A DNA stretch of 64,000 nt from Acidimicrobiia bacterium (GTDB taxonomy: Bacteria; Actinomycetota; Acidimicrobiia; IMCC26256; PALSA-610). Both the position numbers and the translations under genes were made by a program. Positions 58,156 to 64,000 of this stretch are shown piece by piece. Numbering within the stretch: the stretch's first letter is position 1; every line of letters starts with the position of its first letter. Location of the stretch: contig BPGH01000001.1 of assembly GCA_026002935.1 (NCBI GenBank), forward strand, positions 1,909,965-1,973,964, written 5' to 3'. The notes under the pieces were generated by a model. The model had not been told where the DNA came from and made no database searches. It saw only the letters and a program-made list of their open reading frames with translations.

Positions 58156-59558
58156 GTGCCCGCTCCCGGGGTCCGTACCGCACGGGCCTTGAACCCGTAG
58201 ACGGGCGCGCCCCGCTCGTGCGCGTACTTGCGCAGCACGAGTTGCACGCGCGTGCCGATCGTGAGGTCGGTGCCGTCCCCGACGACCTGCAGCATCAGCC
58301 GCGCCCCGTCGTCCATGTCGAGCACCGCCAGGGGGAGCGGCGCCTCGAACGGCGCCGGCATCGTGTGGTTGACGACGTAGGTGTGCACGGTGCCGGAGCG
58401 CGCGATCGGGACCGGCTCGAGCTTGGGGCCGCCGCACGCGACGCAGGCCGGGTGGACCGAGGGCGGCGTGCTGATCGTGCCGCAGTCGACACAGCGTCCG
58501 CCGAGCAGGCCGAGCATCTCGTCGGCGCCGCGCACGAACATGGCGCTCTCGGGCGGCACGCCCATCGGCACCGTCTCGCCCGCCGGGCCGAGCACGCCGC
58601 GGGCGCGCAGCGCCGCCGCGTACGACATCGGTTCGTCACCGGCGAGCGCGTCGGGGACGAGCGCCGCGCCCGGCACGGGGGCCTCCACGTCGACGAGGAC
58701 GCCGGTCGTGCGGCCACCGCCGGTGCCGACGATCGCCACGACGCCCGGCGCGTCGAGCGCGCCCACGCCGCCGAGCAGCGCCGCGGCCGCGCCGGTGTCG
58801 CCGACCGCCGCGTAGACGCCGCCCGACACGGGCGTGCCGGTGCCGGCCTGCTCCGCCACCGCGCGGCCGAGCCGGCCGTCGGGGTCGGGCAGCGACCAGG
58901 CGCGCGGCTCGAACGACCCGAGCGCGCGCGCGACCTCGACGACGGTCGGCAGGAACACCTGCTCCCGGAACAGCCGCGCGTCGTACAGGTCGCGCAGCAC
59001 CGGTTCGCCGTCACCGCGGTAGCGGTCGAGATGGGGGCGCGTCCGCGTGACGCGCGCGCCGAGGCTCGCGGTGCCGCCGGACGCACCCAGCACGATCGCG
59101 GCGGCGCCGGCGCCGCAGCGCGCCTCGAACGCGGTGCCGGGGCCGGGCCGGAGCGCGTCCGACGCGACCACCAGCGCGAGGCGCGCGGACCCGGCGGCGA
59201 CCGCGTCGGCGCCCGTGGTGAGGGCGTCCATCCCCGCGTGGGGGGAACCCGCGCACAGCGCGCCGCCGGCGTGCGGCGAGCAGCCGATCGCCGCGGCCAG
59301 GTACGCAAGGCTCGGGCCCTCGGCGAACGGCGGGCGGCTCGTGCCCCAGAAGACCGCGTCGACGCGCCCGGCCTCGACCCCGGCGGCCGCGAGCGCCGCG
59401 GTGGCGGCCTCCCACGCGAGGGTCAGCGTGTCCTCGTCGGGCGGGCACACCGCCACGCGCTGGCGGCCGCCCGCGCGACCCCACGCGGCTGCGACGTCGG
59501 CGGCGGCGAGGCGCGTCCGCGGCGCCGCCGCCCCGACTGCCAGGCACCGCACCGTCAC
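58152..59558 (-). CDS. HMG-CoA-synthase-like protein fused to a DUF35 zinc-ribbon/OB domain
   Basis: A 468-residue fusion. Residues 1-340 form a thiolase-superfamily domain of the archaeal HMG-CoA synthase type: V-F-W-G-T-S-R-P-P-F-A-E-G-P-S, then the likely nucleophile Cys102 (A-L-C-A-G-S-P-H-A-G). From about 350 a rubredoxin-like zinc ribbon C-V-D-C-G and C-V-A-C-G is followed by an OB fold (V-H-T-Y-V-V-N-H), together DUF35. In archaea HMG-CoA synthase, thiolase and DUF35 are separate proteins in one channelling complex; here two are fused and the thiolase is next. The true product is not known. Confidence 0.85.
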   Translation of the reverse strand: MTVRCLAVGAAAPRTRLAAADVAAAWGRAGGRQRVAVCPPDEDTLTLAWEAATAALAAAGVEAGRVDAVFWGTSRPPFAEGPSLAYLAAAIGCSPHAGGALCAGSPHAGMDALTTGADAVAAGSARLALVVASDALRPGPGTAFEARCGAGAAAIVLGASGGTASLGARVTRTRPHLDRYRGDGEPVLRDLYDARLFREQVFLPTVVEVARALGSFEPRAWSLPDPDGRLGRAVAEQAGTGTPVSGGVYAAVGDTGAAAALLGGVGALDAPGVVAIVGTGGGRTTGVLVDVEAPVPGAALVPDALAGDEPMSYAAALRARGVLGPAGETVPMGVPPESAMFVRGADEMLGLLGGRCVDCGTISTPPSVHPACVACGGPKLEPVPIARSGTVHTYVVNHTMPAPFEAPLPLAVLDMDDGARLMLQVVGDGTDLTIGTRVQLVLRKYAHERGAPVYGFKARAVRTPGAGT

Positions 59559-59710
59559 CGTCGCCGCTCCGATCGTCCGGTCCTCGATCCGTGCCGGCGG
59601 GGCCTTCCCGGCCCGGCCGTCCGCCCGCCGCGCCGGATGCTAGCCAGGGCGCCGCCCCCGGGCCCCGTCCCCGGTCAAGCGGCCGCGGGCCGCCGCCGAT
59701 ACCGCCAGCG

Positions 59711-62028
59711 ATGGGCAGGACCGGGCCGCCGGGCGTTGCGCGCGCACGCGCCGAGCCGTTGCTGCGCGTCTGGTGGCGGACGGTGCTGCCGGGCCTCGCG
59801 ATCGTCGCGGCGCTGACGCCCGTCGTCGCCGTGCTGCGCGCGGCGGGACTGGTCGCGCCGACGCCGGTCGCCCTGCTGCTCGGCTGGCTCGCGGCCGGGA
59901 CGGTGCTGCTCTCGGCGGGCCGCCTCGTCGTCGTGCCGGGCGGCCCCGCGCCGCGGATGTGGGCGTTCGTCGGCGCGACGATCGCCGTGGCCACCGTCTT
60001 CATGTACCTGCTCGGCTGGGGGGCCGCGCTGGCGGTCGGGTACGTGTTCCTGGCGGCGGACGCCCTGCGGGTCGAGGGGCGGCGCGCCATCAGGCCCGCG
60101 ATCGTCGCGACGTTCCTGTCCGCGGCCGCCGGCGAGCTCGCGGTCGCGACCGGGATCGTCGAGTCGCTCCTGCCCCGGCCCGCCGGGTACGGCCTCGCGG
60201 TCCTGTCCACGCTCGGCGCCGGGCTGATCATCGTCACGCTCGGGCTCCACCACGACCGCATGTCGAGGGCCGAGGCGCTCCTCGCCCGATCGGAGGCGCG
60301 CTTCCGGGCGCTCGTCCAGCACTCGTCCGACGCGATCGTCGTGCTGGGCGCGGACGGGTCGCTCCGTTACGCGAGCCCGACGACGGCCCGCCTGTTCGGC
60401 TGGGAGGACCTCGAGTCGACGGACCGGCGGCTCCACGACGCACTCCACCCGGACCACGCGGCGGGCGCGATCGAGTTCTTCGAGTCGCTCGTGGCACGCC
60501 CCGGCGCGGTGGCCTGGATCGAGGTGCCGATGGTGCACTCCGACGGGACGTACCGGTGGTTCGAGATCGGGGTGTCGAACCGGCTCGCCGACCCGGCGGT
60601 CGGGGGCATGGTGTGCAACATCCGCGACGTCACCGACCGCCGGAGCGCGCAGGAGCAGCTGCGGTTCCAGGCCCACCACGACGCCCTGACGAAGCTGCCG
60701 AACCGCTGGCTCTTCCTCGACCGGCTCGAGCAGTCGCTCGCCGACGCGCAGCGGCGCGCGGGCCGCGTCGCCGTGCTGTTCCTCGACGTCGACCGCTTCA
60801 AGCTCGTGAACGACAGCCTCGGCCACGAGGTCGGCGACCGCCTGCTGGTCACCGTGGCCGAACGGCTGACCACGTGCGTGCGCCCGCAGGACGTCGTCGC
60901 GCGCTTCGGCGGTGACGAGTTCACGATCCTGCTCACCGACGTCGACGGTGCCGACGCGCGGCGATCGCGGTCGCGGAGCGCGTGCGGGAGCGCCTCCGTC
61001 CGCCCGTGCGCGTGGAGGACCACGAGCTGTTCCTCTCGGCGAGCATCGGGATCGCGGTGTCGGCCGGCGCCGACCGCGCGAGCGACGTGCTCCGCCAGGC
61101 CGATCTCGCCATGTACTGCGCCAAGGACAACGGCCGCGCCCGCTGGGAGCTGTTCGACCCGTCGTCGGCGCCCGAGGTCGTCGAGCGACTCGAGCTCGAG
61201 GCCGACCTGTGGCGCGCGCTGGAGCACGGCGAGCTGCGGGTCCTCTTCCAGCCCGAGGTCGACCTCGCGACCGGCCAGGTGGTGGGGGCGGAGGCGCTGG
61301 TCCGCTGGGAGCACCCGCGGCGGGGGCTGCTCGAGCCCGACACCTTCGTGCCGCTCGCGGAGGAGTCGAGCCTCATCGTGGCGATCGACCGTCACGTGCT
61401 CGGCGAGGTGTGCCACTGGGCGCGTCGGTGGTCGGGGGCGCGCCCGAACGGGCGGCCGTTCGTCGTGAGCGTCAACCTCTCGCCGCGCTTCATCCACCAG
61501 GCCGACGTCGTGGCGAGCGTCACCGACGCGCTGCGGGAGAGCGCGGTCGACCCCCGCTGCGTGCAGATCGAGATCACCGAGCGCACCGCGGTCACCGACC
61601 TGGAGGCGACCTGCGCCCGGCTCCACGAGCTGCGTTCGCTGGGGGTGCGCGTCGCCATCGACGACTTCGGGACGGGCTACTCGTCGCTCTCGTACCTCAA
61701 GGAGCTGCCGATCGACGTGCTGAAGCTCGACCGGTCGTTCGTGACGGGCATCGAGTCGCACGCGGCGGACGTCGCGATCGTCCAGGCGGTCGTGACGATG
61801 GGCCACGCGCTCGGCATGAAGGTGACGGCCGAGGGCGTCGAGCTCCCGGAACAGGTCGCGCACCTGCGGGCGCTCGGCTGCGACACGGCGATGGGCTGGC
61901 TGTGGTCGCGGGCGGTGCCGGGCGAGGAGCTCGCGGCGCGTGCCGCGGCCGGGTACGCGCCCGTGGGCGCGCCGGAGAACCCCGCGGGCGACCCCGCCGG
62001 CGCGGTCGCCCCGACCGGCCGCGCCTGA
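59711..62028 (+). pseudogene. Membrane PAS-GGDEF-EAL protein with a frameshift in the GGDEF domain
   Basis: Two frames together encode a c-di-GMP signalling protein of about 772 residues. The N terminus has five or six hydrophobic segments, then a PAS domain (about 205-320), a GGDEF domain with an intact G-G-D-E-F at 400-404, and in the second frame the rest of GGDEF, then an EAL domain with E-A-L-V-R-W (about 61291) and D-D-F-G-T-G-Y-S-S-L-S-Y-L. The frames meet at about 60956-60961 in a GC-repeat; one base seems to be missing. Both catalytic motifs look active, so this may be a sequencing error or a recent break. GGDEF makes and EAL degrades c-di-GMP. Confidence 0.85.
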
Positions 62029-62034
62029 GCGGGA

Positions 62035-63267
62035 CTACGGCACCCAGACGCCGATGCCGTCGGGGAAGGCGAGCCCGTCGGCCATCGTCTCGGGCGGTTG
62101 CGGCTCGCCGTCGGCGAAGCGGATGCGCCGCACGGTGCCCGTGCGCTCGCCGGGGCCGACGCCGCCCTCGGAGACGACGATGCCGATGTCGGCGTAATAC
62201 AGCGTCCCGTCGGGGCCGACGCCGATGCCGAGCGGCGTGCCCGTCGTGAACGGCCGCTCGCCGAGCGTCTCACCGGCCGGCGGTTCGAGCACCCGCCGCA
62301 CGAACGTGCCGTCACGCGTGAACTCCGAGATCACCCCGTTGAACACGCTGGACACGTAGAGCTGGCCGTCGGGGCCGAGCGCGAGGCCGGCGGGGGTGGC
62401 GATCCCGTTCGTGTCGTCGGCGGAGAGGAACTGCTCGCGCGTGACGCCGGTGGCGAGCGGCGCGCCGGTGCCGTCTTCGCCGTCGCAGCCGTCCTCGGGC
62501 GCCGGGGAGGTCGGGAACGTCGTCGCGTCGTACCGGAACACCCCGCCGCGCGCGGCCGCGACGTACACGGAGTCGCCGTCGACGAGGATGCTCTGCGCGG
62601 TCGGGAGCGTCACGTCGAGCTTGCAGTACCCGACGTCGCGGGACTCGAACGGCGGGAACCACACGATGAGCTGGCCGTTGGCGCCGCTCACCTGGTCGCC
62701 GATGTCGGTGGTGACGATCCTTCCGTCGGCCAGGAACCCGCAGCCGTAGTTCTCCGGGTTGTCGGCGGTCGGCTGGTAGGTGGGCACGAGCTTGCCGACC
62801 TGGCGGGCCGAGAGCTCGCCGATCCGGTCGCCCTCGAGCTCGAAGATGCCCCATCCCGGTTCGCCGGTCGTCGACTGGAGCGTGTCCTCCCCGGCGACGA
62901 AGCGGCGCGGGTCGTCGGGGTCGAAGCAGATCTGCGCGTTGATGTCGAGGCCGTCGGGCTGGCGGGCCTCGTCGTAATGGGGGATCACGACCTGGTCCTC
63001 GAACGGCGGCTCGGTCGCGTAGGCGACGAGGTCGTTGCCCTGGCCGTTGAACACGAGCGGTGCGGCCGCCGCGGCGGGTTGCGTCGCGGTCGTCGCCCCG
63101 CCCGCGCCGCCCGCGTCCTCGTCGGTCCCGTCGTCGCCGTTGCACGCCCCGAGTGCGAGCACGCCGGCGGCGACGAGCGCGAAGAGGTGGCGCGCCCGCC
63201 GGCGCCGGGCCGGGTCGCCGCCGCCATCCCGGGCCGGGCGGGTCGTGGTCGGGATCCCGTCGGTCAT
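62035..63267 (-). CDS. Beta-propeller lipoprotein, unknown function
   Basis: A 410-residue exported lipoprotein. The lipobox is L-A-L-G-A-C, followed by an Asp/Gly/Ala/Thr linker. Later blades carry repeated patterns such as G-P-D-G-Q-L-Y-V-S-S and G-P-D-G-T-L-Y-Y-A-D, typical of six-bladed NHL or SMP-30-like propellers. It contains several Cys pairs. It is overlapped by the downstream end of the PQQ-propeller gene (ATGA), so the two surface propellers are made together. Confidence 0.82.
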   Translation of the reverse strand: MTDGIPTTTRPARDGGGDPARRRRARHLFALVAAGVLALGACNGDDGTDEDAGGAGGATTATQPAAAAAPLVFNGQGNDLVAYATEPPFEDQVVIPHYDEARQPDGLDINAQICFDPDDPRRFVAGEDTLQSTTGEPGWGIFELEGDRIGELSARQVGKLVPTYQPTADNPENYGCGFLADGRIVTTDIGDQVSGANGQLIVWFPPFESRDVGYCKLDVTLPTAQSILVDGDSVYVAAARGGVFRYDATTFPTSPAPEDGCDGEDGTGAPLATGVTREQFLSADDTNGIATPAGLALGPDGQLYVSSVFNGVISEFTRDGTFVRRVLEPPAGETLGERPFTTGTPLGIGVGPDGTLYYADIGIVVSEGGVGPGERTGTVRRIRFADGEPQPPETMADGLAFPDGIGVWVP

Positions 63268-64000
63268 CGCAGTTCCACCGCCTCGTCCAGGGACACGGTC
63301 GTCACGAGCCGGTTGAAGCCCTCGGCGGGCGCCGGCAGGCGCGGGGAGTCCTCGATCGCGAGCACCGAGATCCGGTTGTAGCGCGAGGTCGCGTCGGGCG
63401 GCACGTCCTCGGTCACGCAGTCGAACGCTGCGTCGAGCACGCACAGCAGCGCGCCGTTGAGCGCGTCGTCGTTGACGAACACCCCGTACGCGACGGCGCC
63501 CTTCGCGGCGGCGTCGCTGTCGGGCCGCAGCCACGCCGCCGGGTCGCCGAGCCCGTCGCCGCGCACCTCGAGGCGGAACGGCGACGGCGTGAGCTGCAGC
63601 GTGATCGACGGGCTCGTCCCGGCGGGCGGCGCCGTGAGCGTGAAGTCGAGCGCGCACGGCCCGGCGACGCAGCGGGGCCGCGCGTCGCCGGGGACGAACG
63701 ACGGGTCGGCGGGCGGCGCCGCGGTGGTCGGCGGGAGCCCCTCCCCCCCGGCGGTGGTGGTCGTCGCCCGGCCGCCCTCCCCGAGGGTGAAGCCGGACAC
63801 GCCGAACCCCGAACCCGCCGGGTCGATGCCGGGCTCGCGGATGCCGGCCACGGCCACGACCCAGTCGCCGGAGACGGCGACGCCGCCGGCGACGCCGCCG
63901 CCCATCTCGTGCGACCACAGCACCTCGCCGGTGCCGAGGTCGAGCGCCCGCAACGTGAAGTCGGTGGTGCTGCCGACGAACGCGACGCCGTTGACGATCG
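63264..64000 (-). CDS. PQQ-like beta-propeller protein, 5' end beyond window
   Basis: The frame stays open to the window end, so only the C-terminal 245 or so residues are seen. The segment V-N-G-V-A-F-V-G-S-T-T-D-F-T-L-R-A-L-D-L (bridging base 63953) followed by G-T-G-E-V-L-W is a typical PQQ/quinoprotein propeller blade. After a Pro/Thr linker, the last 140 residues form an unrecognised domain with two Cys pairs. It is probably secreted or membrane anchored. It overlaps the downstream lipoprotein gene by 4 bases. Confidence 0.82.
   Translation of the reverse strand, partial: IVNGVAFVGSTTDFTLRALDLGTGEVLWSHEMGGGVAGGVAVSGDWVVAVAGIREPGIDPAGSGFGVSGFTLGEGGRATTTTAGGEGLPPTTAAPPADPSFVPGDARPRCVAGPCALDFTLTAPPAGTSPSITLQLTPSPFRLEVRGDGLGDPAAWLRPDSDAAAKGAVAYGVFVNDDALNGALLCVLDAAFDCVTEDVPPDATSRYNRISVLAIEDSPRLPAPAEGFNRLVTTVSLDEAVELR

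Noticed and set aside
50595..59558. A full cholesterol-degradation cluster
   Set aside because: Side-chain-type enzymes are present, but no ketosteroid dehydrogenase, ring hydroxylase or meta-cleavage gene is seen in the window.
1..64000. tRNA, rRNA, CRISPR, prophage or insertion sequence
   Set aside because: I saw no cloverleaf-like sequence with a proper anticodon arm, no spaced direct repeats, and no transposase or integrase proteins.

Overview
This window comes from a very GC-rich (roughly 70-73%) chromosome of an actinobacterium. The signs are CarD, mycothiol-type enzymes (maleylpyruvate-isomerase-like proteins, a PIG-L deacetylase), a wax-ester synthase/DGAT enzyme, many acyl-CoA enzymes, and repeated leaderless promoters in which a TANNNT -10 box lies 6-9 bases before a start codon. 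Class Acidimicrobiia is a reasonable guess but is not proven by the sequence. I see no rRNA, tRNA, CRISPR array, insertion sequence or prophage. Coding is almost continuous, and no gene-free stretch exceeds about 200 bases.

Layout. 1-19200: mixed metabolic and housekeeping genes: an amidohydrolase fragment, an acyltransferase with two SGNH domains, enoyl-CoA hydratase, copper amine oxidase, CarD, a cupredoxin-multicopper oxidase fusion, quinone oxidoreductase, dienelactone hydrolase, a DUF885 protein, EttA, ArfB, an alpha/beta hydrolase, WS/DGAT and a PIG-L deacetylase. 19250-30670: a complete branched-chain-amino-acid-type ABC importer (with LivH and LivM fused), a TetR regulator divergent from a MaoC hydratase-SDR-TIM-barrel operon, an SMP-30 lactonase, and a probable selenoprotein of the UGSC family whose in-frame TGA is at 28344-28346, followed by a large partner gene and a 2-hydroxyacid dehydrogenase. 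30700-40670: a nitroreductase operon, DUF6282 and SnoaL-like genes, a folate-ligase-like gene, a methyltransferase, an acyl-CoA synthetase-dehydrogenase pair, small enzymes, and a frameshifted DUF4037 gene. 40640-46200: a hydantoinase/ketone-carboxylase-like pair (hyuA, hyuB) divergent from a second acyl-CoA ligase. 46200-50510: a three-gene minor-pilin operon with a 1,035-residue protein. 50590-59560: a paired acyl-CoA dehydrogenase, a cytochrome P450, SDR, Nudix, enoyl-CoA hydratase, SCP-x-type thiolase, and an HMG-CoA-synthase-like protein fused to a DUF35 domain. 59700-64000: a membrane PAS-GGDEF-EAL protein split by a frameshift, a beta-propeller lipoprotein, and a PQQ-propeller protein cut by the window end.

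How it fits together. The most striking pattern is a shared 18-bp inverted repeat, consensus CCTGAC-N6-GTCAGG. It occurs at five strong sites and one weaker site, each in a promoter: before the ABC importer, between the TetR gene and the MaoC operon, between SMP-30 and the UGSC selenoprotein, over the start codon of the acyl-CoA synthetase at 34678, between hyuB and the acyl-CoA ligase, and before the acyl-CoA dehydrogenase pair. The TetR protein at 24297-25028 is the natural candidate regulator. The simplest reading is one regulon that imports a carboxylate or ketone-like compound, activates it to a CoA thioester, and degrades it by beta-oxidation-like chemistry, with a selenoprotein and a biotin-independent carboxylase/hydrolase as unusual members. 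The substrate cannot be read from the sequence.
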